The translations under genes and the position numbers were made by a program. Positions 44,973 through 56,118 of a stretch of 64,000 nt of DNA are shown one piece after another. The notes beneath the pieces were generated by a model that ran no database searches, was not told the origin of the DNA, and saw nothing but the letters and a program-made list of their open reading frames with translations. Source of the DNA: Piscinibacter lacus (GTDB lineage: Bacteria; Pseudomonadota; Gammaproteobacteria; Burkholderiales; Burkholderiaceae_C); contig NZ_JAERRA010000002.1 in the NCBI RefSeq assembly GCF_016735685.1, forward strand, positions 1 to 64,000, given 5' to 3'. Positions within the stretch are counted from its first letter, which is position 1; each line of letters opens with the position of its first letter.

Positions 44973-46016
44973 TCAGCCGGCCAGGGCCGGGGCCGCCCGG
45001 ACGGGATCGTCCGGTGGGCGTTCGGGCATCGGTCCCGGGCCTTCGGCCAGGGCCTGCACCTCGGGCGGGCTCAGCAGGCGCAGGGGAATCAGCTCGCCGG
45101 CCACGATGCGGGCGCTGCCGAGGAAGACCGGCGCGCGGTGGCCGGCCGCCCAGGCCGCCGGCGGCGGCGGGCCGTAGACGCGCACGCCCTCGGCATCGGC
45201 CGCCTTCACGCGGCGGCGCAGGCCGGTCAGGAAGCGGGCGGCGTCCTCGGTGTCCAGCGTGTGGGCGGGCCAGTCGGCCAGCAGCACGTCCGGCGGCAGC
45301 AGGCGGGCCTCGCGCTCGGCCGGGGTCAGGGCCTGCAAAGCGTCCAGCGTCAGCGCCGCATCCAGGCCCACGGGCCCGCTGGCCAAACGGCGCAGGCCGG
45401 CCAAGTGCGCGCCGCAGCCCAGGGCCTCGCCCAGGTCCTCGGCCAGTTGTCGGATGTAAGTGCCTTTGCTCACGCGGACGTCGATCTCCAGCGTGTCAGC
45501 GTGCCAGTGGCGGATGTCGAGGCTGTGAACCGTGATGCGGCGCGGTTCGCGCGCGATCTCGATGCCGGCGCGCGCGTAGTCGTATAGCGCACGGCCCTCG
45601 TGCTTGAGCGCGGACTGCATCGGCGGCGTCTGCCACTGCGGGCCGCGCAGTGCGGCGCAGGCGGCTTCGAGGCGTGGCGCGTCCAGCGCGGCCAGGGCCT
45701 CGGGGCGGCGCAGCAGCACTTCGCCCTCGCGGTCGCCGCCGACGCGGGTCTCGCCAAGCTGGAGCGTGGCGCGGTAGGTCTTGTCGGCGTCCAGGCTGAC
45801 CTGGCTGAACTTGGTCGCCGCGCCCAGGCACAGCGGCAGCAGACCGCTGGCCAGCGGATCGAGCGTGCCGGTGTGGCCGGCCTTTTCGGCGCGCATCATG
45901 CCCTTGACCTTCTGCAGCGCGTCATTGCTCGTCCAGCCCAGCGGCTTGTCGAGCAGCAGCACGCCATGCAGCGCGCGGCGCGGCAGGCGGGCAGGACGGA
46001 CGGTGTTCGGGCGCAT
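44973..46016 (-). CDS. truB: tRNA pseudouridine(55) synthase TruB
   Basis: A 347-residue enzyme making pseudouridine 55 in the T-loop of tRNAs. Catalytic Asp53 lies in GHTGTLDPLASGLLP; other motifs are DKPLGWTSND near the start and VRVSKGTYIRQLAEDLG. A C-terminal PUA-like part is followed by a Pro-rich tail of about 25 residues. It starts 5 bp after the rbfA stop, in the conserved infB-rbfA-truB order. Confidence 0.96.
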   Translation of the reverse strand: MRPNTVRPARLPRRALHGVLLLDKPLGWTSNDALQKVKGMMRAEKAGHTGTLDPLASGLLPLCLGAATKFSQVSLDADKTYRATLQLGETRVGGDREGEVLLRRPEALAALDAPRLEAACAALRGPQWQTPPMQSALKHEGRALYDYARAGIEIAREPRRITVHSLDIRHWHADTLEIDVRVSKGTYIRQLAEDLGEALGCGAHLAGLRRLASGPVGLDAALTLDALQALTPAEREARLLPPDVLLADWPAHTLDTEDAARFLTGLRRRVKAADAEGVRVYGPPPPAAWAAGHRAPVFLGSARIVAGELIPLRLLSPPEVQALAEGPGPMPERPPDDPVRAAPALAG

Positions 46017-46021
46017 GGGCT

Positions 46022-46402
46022 TCAGGTCGGGCCGGGCTCGTCGTCGAGCGCGCGGCTGGCATTGGCCTGCGCGATCAGCGCATTCATGTCGGCCGCGCGC
46101 TCGGTGGTGCGGTCGAAGCGGAACTTCAGCGTCGGCACGGTGTGGATCGACAGGCGCTTGAACAGGCCGTTGCGCAGGAAGCCGGCGGCCTCGTTCAGGC
46201 CTTCCTCGCAAGCCACCGGGTCGCCGACCAGCAGCGAGAAATGCACGGTGGCATGCGCATAGTCGGGCGTCACCTGCACGCCGCTGATCGTCAGCAGGCC
46301 GACGCGCGGATCCTTCAGCTCGCGGATCAGCTCCGACAGATCGCGCTGGATCTGGTCGGCGACGCGGAAGCTGCGGTTCGGAAGGTTGCGCTTGGTTCGC
46401 AT
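46022..46402 (-). CDS. rbfA: ribosome-binding factor A
   Basis: A 126-residue KH-fold protein needed for maturation of the 16S rRNA 5' end and cold adaptation. It opens with [17 protein letters not shown] and contains [15 protein letters not shown], both typical. It lies between infB and truB. Confidence 0.96.
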   Translation of the reverse strand: MRTKRNLPNRSFRVADQIQRDLSELIRELKDPRVGLLTISGVQVTPDYAHATVHFSLLVGDPVACEEGLNEAAGFLRNGLFKRLSIHTVPTLKFRFDRTTERAADMNALIAQANASRALDDEPGPT

Positions 46403-46505
46403 GCGGGCGAGGGCTCAGGGGGTCGGGGCGTAAACGAGACGGCCCGGCAGCAGGCGGGCCGCCGGGCCGCGAAGGTCGGGTGCAGGGTCTGCGACCGGCG
46501 GGCGG

Positions 46506-49500
46506 TCAGAGCGTGCGCGCGATCTCCTTGATCTCGAAGATTTCCAGCACATCCAGCTCCTTGATGTCGTTGTAGTTCTTGAGCTTGATGCCGCACTCGA
46601 AACCTTCGGCCACTTCGCGCACATCGTCCTTCATGCGCTTGAGCGAATCGAGCTCGCCGGTGTAGATGACCACGTTCTCGCGCAGCAGGCGGAAGCGCGC
46701 ATTGCGCGTGACCTTGCCGTGCGTGACCATGCAACCTGCCACCGTGCCGATCTTGGAGGCGACGAAGACCGTGCGGATCTCGGCCGTGCCGATGATCTCC
46801 TCGCGCTGCTCGGGCGCCAGCATGCCGCCCATCGCCGCCTTGATCTCGTCGACCGCGTCGTAAATGATGTTGTAGTAGCGCAGGTCGACGCCATTGCCTT
46901 CGGCCAGCTTGCGCGCACCGGAATCGGCCCGCGTGTTGAAGCCGATGATGACCGCCTTGGAGGCGATCGCCAGGTTGACGTCGGACTCGCTGATGCCACC
47001 GACCGCGGCGTGCACGATCTGCACCTTGACCTCGGGCGTCGACAGCTTGAGCAGCGAGGTGGCCAGCGCCTCCTGCGAACCCTGCACGTCGGCCTTGACG
47101 ATCAGCGGCAGCATCTGGGCCGCACCCTGGCCGAGGTTCTCGAACATGTTCTCGAGCGTGGCGGCGCGCTGCTTGGCCAGCTTCACGTCGCGGTACTTGC
47201 CCTGGCGGAAGGTGGCGATCTCGCGGGCGCGGCGCTCGTCGGACAGCACCATGAACTCGTCGCCGGCGGCCGGCACCTCGGTCAGGCCCTGGATCTCGAC
47301 CGGGATCGAGGGGCCGGCGCTGTCGGTGGTCTTGCCGTCCTCGTCGATCATGGCGCGGACGCGGCCGTAGCTTGCGCCGGCCAGCACCACATCGCCCTTC
47401 TTCAGCGTGCCGCTCTGCACCAGCACGGTGGCGACCGGACCGCGGCCCTTGTCGAGCTTGGCTTCGATCACCAGGCCCTTGGCATGCGCCTCGACCGGGG
47501 CGGTCAGCTCCAGCACTTCGGCTTGCAGCAGCACCTGTTCGAGCAGCGCGTCGATGCCCAGACCGGTCTTGGCCGACACCGGGACGAAGGGCGATTCGCC
47601 GCCGAATTCCTCGGGCACGACCTGCTCGGCCACCAGTTCGCCCTTCAGGCGCTCCAGGTTGGCATCGGGCTTGTCGATCTTGTTCATCGCCACGACGATG
47701 GGCACGCCGGCCGCCTTCGCGTGGTGGATGGCTTCCTTGGTCTGCGGCATCACGCCGTCGTCGGCCGCCACCACCAGGATGACGATGTCGGTGGCCTTGG
47801 CGCCGCGGGCCCGCATGGCCGTGAAGGCCTCGTGGCCCGGGGTGTCGAGGAAGGTGATCACGCCCCGCTCGGTCTCGACGTGGTAGGCGCCGATGTGCTG
47901 GGTGATGCCACCGGCCTCGCCCGCCGCCACGCGCGCCGCACGGATGCGGTCGAGCAGCGAGGTCTTGCCGTGGTCGACGTGGCCCATCACGGTGACGACC
48001 GGCGGACGCGGCAGGGACTCGACGTCCTGCGCGGCGTGTTCCTCTTCCAGGAAGGCATCGGGGTCGTCGAGCTTGGCCGCGAAGGCCTTGTGACCCATTT
48101 CCTCGACGACGATCATCGCCGTCTCCTGGTCGAGCTGCTGGTTGATGGTGACCATCTGGCCCAGCAGCATCATCTTCTTGATGACCTCGCTGGCCTTGAC
48201 CGACATCTTGTGCGCGAGGTCGGCCACCGAGATGGTCTCGGGCACATGCACCTCGTAGACCTGGGCTTCGGTCGGCGCGACGAAGGTCGACTCGCTGTCG
48301 CCCCGGTCGCCACGGCGGCCGCCGCGCGGCGCCTTCCAGCCCCCGCGGCTGTTGTCGCTGCGGCCGCTGCCCCCGCCCTTGCCGGCGGCGGCGCGCTTCT
48401 TGGCGGCATCGTCGGCCCAGCTCGACGAGAGCTTCTCGGACTTGACGGACTTCTTCTCGCCCGGCTTGGCGGCGCTCGTGCCGGCGCCCGGGGCGCCCGG
48501 CTTCGCCGCAGGCTTGTGGATGGTGCCCTTGATGCCGTCCTTGGCGGGTGCGGCAGCGGGCTTGGCCGGCTCTTCCGGCTTCTTGGCGGTCAGCACCTTG
48601 CGCGGCGCGGACATCATGGCGCGGATGGCCGCAGCCTCGGCCTCGGCCGCCTTGCGGCGCTTGTCGGCCTCGACCTGGCGGGCCTTCTCCTCGGCCTCGA
48701 TGTCGGCCGCCTTGACCACGCGCAGCGTGGGCTTGGGCGCGGCGGCGGGTGCCTCGGCCGGTGCAGGCGCGGCCGGCGTGGCCGCAGCGACAGGAGCCGG
48801 TGCCGGCGTGGGGGCCGGTGCCGCAGCAGGGGCCGGCGCAGGCGCCGGTGCGGGGGCTGCGGTCATCGTGCGGTGGAGCGGACCGGCCGCTGCGGCGCGG
48901 GCAGCGCTCACTTCGGCCTGCACGCGATCGCGGGACAGTTGCTGGGCCACCTTGCGGGCGGCCTGGGCCTCGTCGGCCGAGGCCTGGACCTGGTCCTGGG
49001 CGATCTGCACCTGCGCCTTGGCCTCGGCCGCGCGCGCCTCGGCCTCGGCGGCCTCGGCTGCGCGGCGGGCCTCGTCGGCACGGCGGGCTTCCTCGTCCTG
49101 GCGGGCACGCTCGGCGGCCTCGGCTTCGGCCGCGGCGCGGGCCTCGTCGGCGCGGCGCTGGGCCTCGGCGGCGGCTTCGGCCTCGGCGGCGGCCTGGGCC
49201 TCGGCGTCGAAGCGCTCGGCCTCGGCCACCTCTTCGGCGGCGGCCTGGGCGCCTGCATCGAGCGGCGCGTCATCGCGCTTGACGAAGACGCGCTTCTTGC
49301 GCACCTCGACCTGGATCGTGCGGGCCTTGCCGGTGGCATCGGCCTGCTTGATCTCGGAGGTGGACTTGCGGGTCAGCGTGATCTTCTTGCGGTCCCCGCC
49401 GGCGGTGCCGTGGGACTGGCGCAGGTAGTCAAGCAGACGTTCCTTGTCGGCCTCGTTGAGCACGTCGCTGACGGAGCCCTTGGCCACACCGGCGGCCTGG

Positions 49501-49571
49501 AGCTGCTCCAGCAGGGCGTTGGCCGGACGGTTCAACTCGGCGGCAAACTGGGCGACGGTGGTCACTGCCAT
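46506..49571 (-). CDS. infB: translation initiation factor IF-2
   Basis: A 1021-residue initiator-tRNA GTPase. The N-terminus has an IF2_N domain ([13 protein letters not shown]), then about 400 residues rich in Ala, Glu and Pro, with a long charged coiled region (roughly 110-220). The G domain starts near residue 532: [20 protein letters not shown] and NKIDKPDA. Domains II-IV follow, ending in [15 protein letters not shown]. The extended N-terminus is typical for Burkholderiales. It follows nusA by 64 bp. Confidence 0.97.
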   Translation of the reverse strand: MAVTTVAQFAAELNRPANALLEQLQAAGVAKGSVSDVLNEADKERLLDYLRQSHGTAGGDRKKITLTRKSTSEIKQADATGKARTIQVEVRKKRVFVKRDDAPLDAGAQAAAEEVAEAERFDAEAQAAAEAEAAAEAQRRADEARAAAEAEAAERARQDEEARRADEARRAAEAAEAEARAAEAKAQVQIAQDQVQASADEAQAARKVAQQLSRDRVQAEVSAARAAAAGPLHRTMTAAPAPAPAPAPAAAPAPTPAPAPVAAATPAAPAPAEAPAAAPKPTLRVVKAADIEAEEKARQVEADKRRKAAEAEAAAIRAMMSAPRKVLTAKKPEEPAKPAAAPAKDGIKGTIHKPAAKPGAPGAGTSAAKPGEKKSVKSEKLSSSWADDAAKKRAAAGKGGGSGRSDNSRGGWKAPRGGRRGDRGDSESTFVAPTEAQVYEVHVPETISVADLAHKMSVKASEVIKKMMLLGQMVTINQQLDQETAMIVVEEMGHKAFAAKLDDPDAFLEEEHAAQDVESLPRPPVVTVMGHVDHGKTSLLDRIRAARVAAGEAGGITQHIGAYHVETERGVITFLDTPGHEAFTAMRARGAKATDIVILVVAADDGVMPQTKEAIHHAKAAGVPIVVAMNKIDKPDANLERLKGELVAEQVVPEEFGGESPFVPVSAKTGLGIDALLEQVLLQAEVLELTAPVEAHAKGLVIEAKLDKGRGPVATVLVQSGTLKKGDVVLAGASYGRVRAMIDEDGKTTDSAGPSIPVEIQGLTEVPAAGDEFMVLSDERRAREIATFRQGKYRDVKLAKQRAATLENMFENLGQGAAQMLPLIVKADVQGSQEALATSLLKLSTPEVKVQIVHAAVGGISESDVNLAIASKAVIIGFNTRADSGARKLAEGNGVDLRYYNIIYDAVDEIKAAMGGMLAPEQREEIIGTAEIRTVFVASKIGTVAGCMVTHGKVTRNARFRLLRENVVIYTGELDSLKRMKDDVREVAEGFECGIKLKNYNDIKELDVLEIFEIKEIARTL

Positions 49572-49635
49572 GGGCGAAATCCTTGGTGTTCTGCGTGCTT
49601 GATCGATGAAGGGCGGCGTGCGGCGCGGGCAGCGC

Positions 49636-51114
49636 TCAAACGTCGAACCAGTGTTCGCGCGCCTTCATGATCAGCGCCTTGGCCTGGGCTTCGTCGACAG
49701 CGGTCATCTCGACCAGTTCGTCGACGGCCAGGTCGGCCAGGTCGTCGCGGGTGTGGATCCCGCCATCGGCCAGCTTGGCGATCATCTCGGCGTTCAGGCC
49801 GTCGAGATCGCGGAGGTCCTGGGAGACCTCCTCCAGCTTCTCTTCCTTCGCGATCTCCATCGTCAGCAGCGCATCCTTGGCCCGGGTGCGCAGCTCGTTG
49901 ACGGTGTCCTCGTCGAAGGCCTCGATTTCGAGCATTTCCTGCAGCGGCACATAGGCCACCTCTTCGAGGCTGGTGAAGCCCTCGGCGATCAGGATGTCGG
50001 CCACCTCGGCGTCCACATCGAGCTTCTCGGTGAAGAGCACGCGGATGTGGTCGACCTCCTCGGCCTGCTTGGCCTGGGATTCCTCGGCGGTCATGATGTT
50101 GATGCGCCAGCCGGTCAGCTCGCTGGCCAGGCGCACGTTCTGGCCGCCACGGCCGATGGCGATCGCGAGGTTTTCCTCGTCGACCACCACGTCCATGGCA
50201 TGGCGTTCCTCGTCGACGACGATGCTCTGCACATTGGCCGGGGCCAGCGCGCCGATCACGAACTGCGCCGGATCCTCGGACCACAGCACGATGTCGACCC
50301 GCTCGCCGGCCAGCTCATTGGTCACCGCGGTCACGCGCGAGCCACGCACGCCGACGCAGGTGCCGATCGGGTCGACCCGCTTGTCATGCGAGAGCACGGC
50401 GATCTTGGCGCGGCTGCCGGCATCGCGGGCGCAGCTCTTGATCTCCAGCAGGCCCTGCTCGATCTCGGGCACTTCCTGGCGGAACAGCTCGGTCATGAAG
50501 CTCGGCGAGCTGCGCGACAGCATGATCTGCGGGCCGCGCACGGTGGTGTCGACCTCGCCGATGTAGGCCCGCACGCGGTCGCCCGTGCGCAGATTCTCCT
50601 TGGGGATCATCTCGCTGCGCTTGAGGCGGCCCTCGACCCGGCCCGACTCGACGATCAGGTCGCCCTTGTCGGCGCGCTTGACCGTGCCGACGAAGACCTT
50701 GTCGCCACGCGACAGGAAGTCGTTGAGCAGTTGCTCGCGCTCGGCGTCGCGGATCTTCTGCAGGATGACCTGCTTGGCCGCCTGCGCGCCGATGCGGCCG
50801 ATCGGCACCGACTCGACGGTTTCCTCGATGTAGTCGCCTTCCTCGATGTCGGGGATGCGGTCCTGCGCGTCGGACAGCAGCTCCTCGGCATCGGGCGACT
50901 GCAGGCCCGCGCTGTCGGGCACGACCAGCCAGCGGCGGAAGGTCTCGTACTCGCCCGTCTCGCGGTCGATCGAGACGCGCATGTCGACTTCCGCGCCGTG
51001 GAACTTCTTGCTGGCCGAGGCCAGGGCCAGCTCGACGGCGCCGAACACCACCTCGCGATCGACGTTCTTCTCGCGCGAGATCGCATCGACCAGCATCAAC
51101 AGTTCGCGGTTCAT
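49636..51114 (-). CDS. nusA: transcription elongation/termination factor NusA
   Basis: A 492-residue factor that binds RNA polymerase and modulates pausing, termination and antitermination. In order: N-terminal polymerase-binding domain ([18 protein letters not shown]), S1 domain ([17 protein letters not shown]), two KH domains (including [14 protein letters not shown]), and two C-terminal helical repeats ([25 protein letters not shown] region). It starts in an ATGA overlap with rimP. Confidence 0.97.
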   Translation of the reverse strand: MNRELLMLVDAISREKNVDREVVFGAVELALASASKKFHGAEVDMRVSIDRETGEYETFRRWLVVPDSAGLQSPDAEELLSDAQDRIPDIEEGDYIEETVESVPIGRIGAQAAKQVILQKIRDAEREQLLNDFLSRGDKVFVGTVKRADKGDLIVESGRVEGRLKRSEMIPKENLRTGDRVRAYIGEVDTTVRGPQIMLSRSSPSFMTELFRQEVPEIEQGLLEIKSCARDAGSRAKIAVLSHDKRVDPIGTCVGVRGSRVTAVTNELAGERVDIVLWSEDPAQFVIGALAPANVQSIVVDEERHAMDVVVDEENLAIAIGRGGQNVRLASELTGWRINIMTAEESQAKQAEEVDHIRVLFTEKLDVDAEVADILIAEGFTSLEEVAYVPLQEMLEIEAFDEDTVNELRTRAKDALLTMEIAKEEKLEEVSQDLRDLDGLNAEMIAKLADGGIHTRDDLADLAVDELVEMTAVDEAQAKALIMKAREHWFDV

Positions 51115-51656
51115 TCTTCGTGACCTCCGTGTTCCTGCACGGGCGCGGGCGGCGGCGTGCCGCGCGCCTTGCGCCCCTTGAAATCGATGACCGGGACCAG
51201 GCGCGATTCGCGCAGCTCGGCGAGCGCGAAGCCCAGCACCTGGTCGGTCTTGCCGTCGTGGAAATGCAGCTCCCAGCCGGCCTCGGGGCCGGTGGCAGCG
51301 GCCAGACGGCCTTCGTAATGCTTGCGCCCCTGGAAGGGCTGCTTAAGCGAGATGCGGACCTGCTCGCCGACGAAGCGGGCGAAATGCGCCTCGGTCTTCA
51401 GCGGCCGGTCCAGGCCAGGGGAGGAGACCTCCAGCCGGTGGTAGTCGACGCCCTCGACTTCGAGCACGTACTGAAGCTGCCGGGTGACCAGCTCGCAATC
51501 CTCGACCGTGATGAATTCGCCGCCGCCGGAAGGGTAAGCCCGGCCGGGCAGGCGGTCGATGGTGATCCGCAGCAGGCCCTGGGCGGCGCGTTCGATCTCG
51601 ACCAGCTCGTAGCCGAGGCCGGTGACGGTCGTTTCGATGGCGGCAGGGCCGTTCAT
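51111..51656 (-). CDS. rimP: ribosome maturation factor RimP
   Basis: A 181-residue factor for 30S subunit assembly. Typical segments are [13 protein letters not shown] at the start and [16 protein letters not shown] in the middle. It leads the rimP-nusA-infB-rbfA-truB operon and overlaps nusA by ATGA. A 270-nt leader with an intrinsic terminator upstream suggests regulated read-through. Confidence 0.95.
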   Translation of the reverse strand: MNGPAAIETTVTGLGYELVEIERAAQGLLRITIDRLPGRAYPSGGGEFITVEDCELVTRQLQYVLEVEGVDYHRLEVSSPGLDRPLKTEAHFARFVGEQVRISLKQPFQGRKHYEGRLAAATGPEAGWELHFHDGKTDQVLGFALAELRESRLVPVIDFKGRKARGTPPPAPVQEHGGHEE

Positions 51657-51930
51657 GCAGTCGTGTGGGCGGGTGATCCGGGCTCCTTGCGGAGCAAAAA
51701 ACCATGACGGCCGGCGACCCCCGGCGTCCCACCCGACCCGGCGCCTTGCGACCGTCGCCAGCCGGCGCCTGGGCGCCCCGCCGTCGCGGACCTGCGGGGC
51801 CGGGAAGGCCCTCCGAAAGTCGCCAGACCGAGCCTGCCGTGGCCCGCAGCCTCCTGCGGCCGCGCCGCGCGCCAAAAGGCAAGGCGGGCAGGACGGGCAA
51901 GGCGATCGAGGGCCGCATATGACGCAGGCA
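51657..51930 (-). promoter_or_regulatory. long GC-rich leader of rimP
   Basis: About 270 nt between the minus-strand terminator and the rimP start contain no credible gene. It is very GC-rich and would be highly structured as RNA. A hairpin GCTCC-GCAA-GGAGC lies just upstream of rimP. It would be transcribed only by polymerases that pass the upstream terminator. Confidence 0.45.
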
Positions 51931-51959
51931 TAAAAAAAGGGCCGGATATCCCGCCCTTT
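51931..51959 (-). terminator. intrinsic terminator upstream of rimP (possible attenuator)
   Basis: On the minus strand a hairpin with 7-bp arms AAAGGGC (51936-51942, complement) and GCCCTTT, plus an inner GGATATCC palindrome, is followed by a run of seven T. It is oriented to stop transcripts heading into rimP. The plus-strand reading lacks a good T tract. Confidence 0.75.
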
Positions 51960-51992
51960 CTTTGTCTATCGGCATGGTCTAGCGAAGGACGG

Positions 51993-52021
51993 ATTCTAGC
52001 CGCAATCGGTAGTAGCGGCAA
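51993..52021 (-). promoter_or_regulatory. putative sigma-70 promoter of the rimP operon
   Basis: On the minus strand TTGCCG (-35, 52016-52021) and TAGAAT (-10, 51993-51998) are spaced 17 bp. A second, better -35 TTGACA lies at 52033-52038 but with a weak -10 (CTACTA). The start would fall near 51986, about 27 nt before the terminator hairpin. Confidence 0.55.
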
Positions 52022-52117
52022 GCAAGAGCAGGTGTCAAGGCCCGGGGCGGTGACAGAATCCGACGCCTACCCAGGGTGCGCGCCGTTCCGGACGCGGCCC
52101 GGCTCCAGGAGAAGACC

Positions 52118-52909
52118 ATGGGATTCCTCGCCGGCAAGAAGCTGCTGATCACCGGACTGCTGTCCAACCGTTCCATCGCCTACGGCATCGCCCGGGCCTG
52201 CCACCGCGAGGGCGCCGAGCTGGCCTTCAGCTACCAGGGCGAGCGCTTCAAGTCGCGCATCACCGAGTTCGCGGCCGAGTTCGGCAGCCGCCTGGTCTTC
52301 GACTGCGACGTGGCCGAGGACGCGCAGATTGAGCGCCTGTTCGCCGAGCTGGGCGAAGCCTGGCCGAGCTTCGACGGCTTCGTCCACTCCATCGGCTTCG
52401 CCCCGCGCGAGGCGATTGCCGGCGAGTTCCTGGACGGCCTGTCGCGCGAGGGCTTCCGCATCGCCCACGACATTTCGGCCTACAGCTTCCCGGCCATGGC
52501 TAAGGCTGCTGCGCCGCGCCTGAGCGCCACCGCCGCGCTGACCACCCTCACCTACCTGGGCGCCGAGCGCGCCGTTCCCAACTACAACACCATGGGCCTG
52601 GCCAAAGCCTCGCTGGAGGCCAGCGTGCGCTACCTGGCTGCCGGCCTGGGGCCGCGCGGCGTGCGCGTCAACGGCGTGTCGGCCGGCCCGATCAAGACGC
52701 TGGCCGCCTCCGGCATCAAGGGCTTCGGCAAGATCCTCGACGTGGTCGAGCAGACCGCGCCGCTGCGCCGCAATGTCAGCATCGACGATGTCGGCAATGT
52801 GGTGGCTTTCCTGATGTCGGACCTTGCCGGCGGCGTGACCGGCGAGATCACCTATGTGGACGCCGGTTTCCGCCAGGTCATGGGCGGCCTGGACGCCAGC
52901 GCGGCCTGA
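52118..52909 (+). CDS. fabI: enoyl-[acyl-carrier-protein] reductase [NADH]
   Basis: A 263-residue short-chain dehydrogenase-type enzyme that performs the last reduction in each fatty acid elongation cycle. Features: the cofactor segment [31 protein letters not shown], and the catalytic Y-x6-K as YNTMGLAK. Start ATG 52118 has an AGGAGA site. It is divergent from the rimP operon. Confidence 0.96.
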   Translation: MGFLAGKKLLITGLLSNRSIAYGIARACHREGAELAFSYQGERFKSRITEFAAEFGSRLVFDCDVAEDAQIERLFAELGEAWPSFDGFVHSIGFAPREAIAGEFLDGLSREGFRIAHDISAYSFPAMAKAAAPRLSATAALTTLTYLGAERAVPNYNTMGLAKASLEASVRYLAAGLGPRGVRVNGVSAGPIKTLAASGIKGFGKILDVVEQTAPLRRNVSIDDVGNVVAFLMSDLAGGVTGEITYVDAGFRQVMGGLDASAA

Positions 52910-52958
52910 AGCCGGCCGTGCCGCTCCCTCCTCACAACCGCCCGGCAGCGCACAGCCC

Positions 52959-53810
52959 ATGAAGGCCGACAACCTTGTGGTGCACGGCATGTGGATCGGC
53001 ACGCATCTGAGTCCGATCGAGCTGCTGACGATGCAGTCCTACCTGGCCCACGGCCACCAGTTCGTGCTGTGGCATTACGACGTGCTGACCCAGGACTTGC
53101 CGCCGGGCGTGGTGCGCCGCGATGCCAGCGAGATCATTCCCCGCGAGCAGGTCTTCAACTACAAGCATCGCAACCAGTGGGGCCACGGCAAGGGCAGCTA
53201 CGCCGGCTTCTCGGACATCTTCCGCTACAAGCTGCTGCACGAGGTGGGCGGCTGGTGGAGCGACATGGACGTCACCTGCCTGCGGCCGCTGGACATCGAC
53301 ACCGAATACGCCTTCCGCGAGCACGACGTGCTGCCGGTGGTGGGCAATGTGATGAAGGCGCCCAAGGGCTCCGAGCTGATGCGGCATTGCCACGAGCGGG
53401 CGATGGCCTGCGTCGATGCCGATAACACCAACTGGCTGCTGCCGATCGAGATCCTGAACGAGGGGATCCGGCAGTTCGGCCTGACGAAGTACATCCGCCG
53501 CGACTTCAGCAACCTCGACCGCTGGGACGTGGTGGTCGAGTACGGTCAGGGCATGCCCAAGTTCCACCCGGACTGGCATGTCTTCCACTGGATGAACGAA
53601 GAGTGGCGCACCCGCGGCATCGACAAGCAGAGCTGCCTCAAGCGCTCGCGGCTGCAGCAGCTCTACAGGCAGTACGCGGTGCAGAACGTGCGCTACCTGC
53701 CCAACCGCATCTGGCTGAAGAAGCTGGGGCAATCGACGCGCAACGGGATCGGCCGCGGGATCGGCTGGCTGCGCCGCCCGGGCATCCCCAAGTTCCTGCT
53801 GCGCAAGTGA
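52959..53810 (+). CDS. DXD-motif glycosyltransferase (GT32-like)
   Basis: A 283-residue protein with a Gly-x-Trp-type start (VVHGMWIGTHLSPIE) and a central SDMDVTCLRPLD, the DXD sugar-nucleotide site seen in GT32/OCH1-type and capsule transferases. FSDIFRYKLLHEVGGWWSDMD is the conserved block around it. The C-terminus is basic and may bind membrane or acceptor. No lipopolysaccharide or capsule genes are next to it, so the acceptor is unknown. It starts about 50 bp after fabI. Confidence 0.75.
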   Translation: MKADNLVVHGMWIGTHLSPIELLTMQSYLAHGHQFVLWHYDVLTQDLPPGVVRRDASEIIPREQVFNYKHRNQWGHGKGSYAGFSDIFRYKLLHEVGGWWSDMDVTCLRPLDIDTEYAFREHDVLPVVGNVMKAPKGSELMRHCHERAMACVDADNTNWLLPIEILNEGIRQFGLTKYIRRDFSNLDRWDVVVEYGQGMPKFHPDWHVFHWMNEEWRTRGIDKQSCLKRSRLQQLYRQYAVQNVRYLPNRIWLKKLGQSTRNGIGRGIGWLRRPGIPKFLLRK

Positions 53811-53853
53811 GACTGGCGCGAGCCGGCCGGCGTCCGGCCGGCCGGGCCAGGCT

Positions 53854-56118
53854 TCAGGCCGCGCTGCGCACGCAGTCCACGCCGTAGCGCTTCTGGCCGT
53901 CCGGGCCTTCTTCTTCGACGAGGCCGTGCACATCGGTCGCAAAGCCGGGAAAGGCCTCGTTGAACTGGCGCACGAAGCGCAGGTAGTCGACGATCTTCTT
54001 GTTGAAGCGCTCGCCCGGGATCAGCAGCGGAATGCCCGGCGGATAGGGGGTCAGCAGGCTGGTCGTGATGCGGCCTTCGAGCTGGTCGATCTCCACCCGC
54101 TCGGTGTCGCGATGCGCGATGCGCGCATAGGCATCGGCCGGCTTCATCGCGGGCTGCAGGTCGGACAGGTACATCTCGGTGGTCAGCCGCGCGATGTCGC
54201 CCTGGGCATACATGGTGTGGATGGCCTGGCAGAGATCACGCAAGCCCATGCGCTCATAGCGCGGGTGCTTGGCGACGAACTCGGGCAGCACGCGCCACAT
54301 CGGCTGGTTGCGGTCGTAGTCGTCCTTGAACTGCTGCAACGCGGTCAGCAGGGTGTTCCAGCGGCCCTTGGTGATGCCGATGGTGAACATGATGAAGAAG
54401 CTGTAGAGGCCGGTCTTCTCGACGACCACGCCATGCTCGGCCAGGAACTTGGTGACGATGGACGCCGGGATGCCGGTTTCGGCGAACTTGCCGTCCATGT
54501 CCAGGCCCGGCGTGATCAGGGTGGACTTGATCGGGTCGAGCATGTTGAAGCCCGCGGCCAGTGGGCCGAAGCCGTGCCAAACCTCGTCGGCATGCAGCAT
54601 CCAGCCGTCGGCGCGGCCGATACCTTCGTCGACCAGGGCATCCGGGCCCCAGACCTTGAACCACCAGTCGTGGCCGAACTCGGTGTCGACCTTGCGCATC
54701 GCGCGGCGGAAGTCCAGCGCCTCGCGGATGCTCTCCTCGACCAGCGCGGTGCCGGCGGGCGGCTCCATCATCGCGGCGGCCACGTCGCAGCTCGCGATGA
54801 TGGCGTACTGCGGGCTGGTGCTGGTGTGCATCAGGTAAGCCTCGTTGAAGAGGTGGCGGTCCAGCTTCTGCTGCTGCGCGTCCTGCACCAGCACTTGGCT
54901 GGCCTGGCTGAGGCCTGCCAGCAACTTGTGGGTGGACTGGGTGGCATAGACCACCGCCTGCTTGGGCCGCGGGCGGTTCTTGCCCATGGCGTGGAAGCTG
55001 CCGTAGAAGGGGTGGAAGGCCGCATGCGGCAGCCAGGCCTCGTCGAAGTGCAGGGTGTCGATCCAGCCGTCGAGCTTGGCCTTGATCGTCTCGGTGTTGT
55101 AGAGCACCCCGTCGTAGGTGCTCTGCGTGAGGGTGAGGATGCGCGGCTTCACGGTGGCCGGGTCCACGCCCTGCAGCAGCGGGTTGGCGGCGACCTTGCG
55201 GCGGATGGTCTCGGGCTCGAACTCGCTCTCGGGGATGGGGCCGATGATCCCGTAGTGATTGCGCGTGGGCGTCAGGAAGACCGGCACCGCGCCGGTCATG
55301 ATGATGCTGTGCAGGATGCTCTTGTGGCAGTTGCGGTCGACCACCACCACATCGCCCGGCGCCACCGTGTGGTGCCAGACCATCTTGTTGCTGGTGCTGG
55401 TGCCGTTGGTGACGAAGAAGCAGTGGTCGGCATTGAAGATGCGCGCGGCATTCTTCTCGCTCTGCGCGATCGGGCCGGTGTGGTCCAGCAGTTGGCCGAG
55501 TTCCTCGACCGCATTGCAGACGTCGGCGCGCAGCATGTTCTCGCCGAAGAACTGGTGGAACATCTGGCCGACCGGGCTCTTCAGGAAGGCCACGCCGCCC
55601 GAGTGCCCCGGGCAGTGCCAGCTGTAGGAGCCGTCCTGCGCATAGTCCATCAGCGCCTTGAAGAAGGGCGGCGCCAGACTGTCGAGGTAGCTCTTGGCCT
55701 CGCGGATGATGTGGCGGGCCACGAACTCCGGCGTGTCCTCGAACATGTGGATGAAGCCGTGCAGTTCGCGCAGCACATCGTTGGGCAGGTGCTGGCTGGT
55801 GCGCGTCTCGCCGTAGAGGTAGATCGGGATGTCCGGGTTGCGGAAGCGAATCTCGGCGATGAACTTGCGCAGGCTCAGCACGGCCGGGTCGAGGTCCGGG
55901 CCCTGGGTGAACTCCTCGTCGTCGATCGACAGGATGAAGGCGCTGGCCCGGCTCTGCTGTTGCGCGAACTGGCTCAGGTCGCCGTAGCTGGTGACGCCGA
56001 GCACTTCCATGCCCTCTTTCTCGATCGCGTCCGCCAGCGCGCGGATGCCGAGGCCGGAGGTGTTGTCCGAGCGGTAGTCCTCGTCAATGATGACGATGGG
56101 AAAGCGGAAACGCAGCAT
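53854..56118 (-). CDS. Orn/Lys/Arg decarboxylase (PLP, fold type I)
   Basis: A 754-residue decarboxylase of the large inducible/biosynthetic class. It has an N-terminal response-regulator-like wing domain, PLP-binding STHKLLAGLSQ with the Schiff-base Lys, HFDEAW, GTSTSNKMVWH, and a C-terminal domain (TPYPPGIPLLIPGE). It would make cadaverine, putrescine or agmatine; substrate specificity cannot be assigned by eye. ATG 56118 (MLRFRFPIVIIDED) starts the wing domain; upstream codons are not family-like. Confidence 0.9.
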   Translation of the reverse strand: MLRFRFPIVIIDEDYRSDNTSGLGIRALADAIEKEGMEVLGVTSYGDLSQFAQQQSRASAFILSIDDEEFTQGPDLDPAVLSLRKFIAEIRFRNPDIPIYLYGETRTSQHLPNDVLRELHGFIHMFEDTPEFVARHIIREAKSYLDSLAPPFFKALMDYAQDGSYSWHCPGHSGGVAFLKSPVGQMFHQFFGENMLRADVCNAVEELGQLLDHTGPIAQSEKNAARIFNADHCFFVTNGTSTSNKMVWHHTVAPGDVVVVDRNCHKSILHSIIMTGAVPVFLTPTRNHYGIIGPIPESEFEPETIRRKVAANPLLQGVDPATVKPRILTLTQSTYDGVLYNTETIKAKLDGWIDTLHFDEAWLPHAAFHPFYGSFHAMGKNRPRPKQAVVYATQSTHKLLAGLSQASQVLVQDAQQQKLDRHLFNEAYLMHTSTSPQYAIIASCDVAAAMMEPPAGTALVEESIREALDFRRAMRKVDTEFGHDWWFKVWGPDALVDEGIGRADGWMLHADEVWHGFGPLAAGFNMLDPIKSTLITPGLDMDGKFAETGIPASIVTKFLAEHGVVVEKTGLYSFFIMFTIGITKGRWNTLLTALQQFKDDYDRNQPMWRVLPEFVAKHPRYERMGLRDLCQAIHTMYAQGDIARLTTEMYLSDLQPAMKPADAYARIAHRDTERVEIDQLEGRITTSLLTPYPPGIPLLIPGERFNKKIVDYLRFVRQFNEAFPGFATDVHGLVEEEGPDGQKRYGVDCVRSAA

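Noticed and set aside
51343-51975. A 210-codon open frame across the rimP leader, starting MPIDKERAG
   Set aside because: It runs through the terminator and into rimP in another frame, is Arg/Pro-rich, and has no family resemblance.
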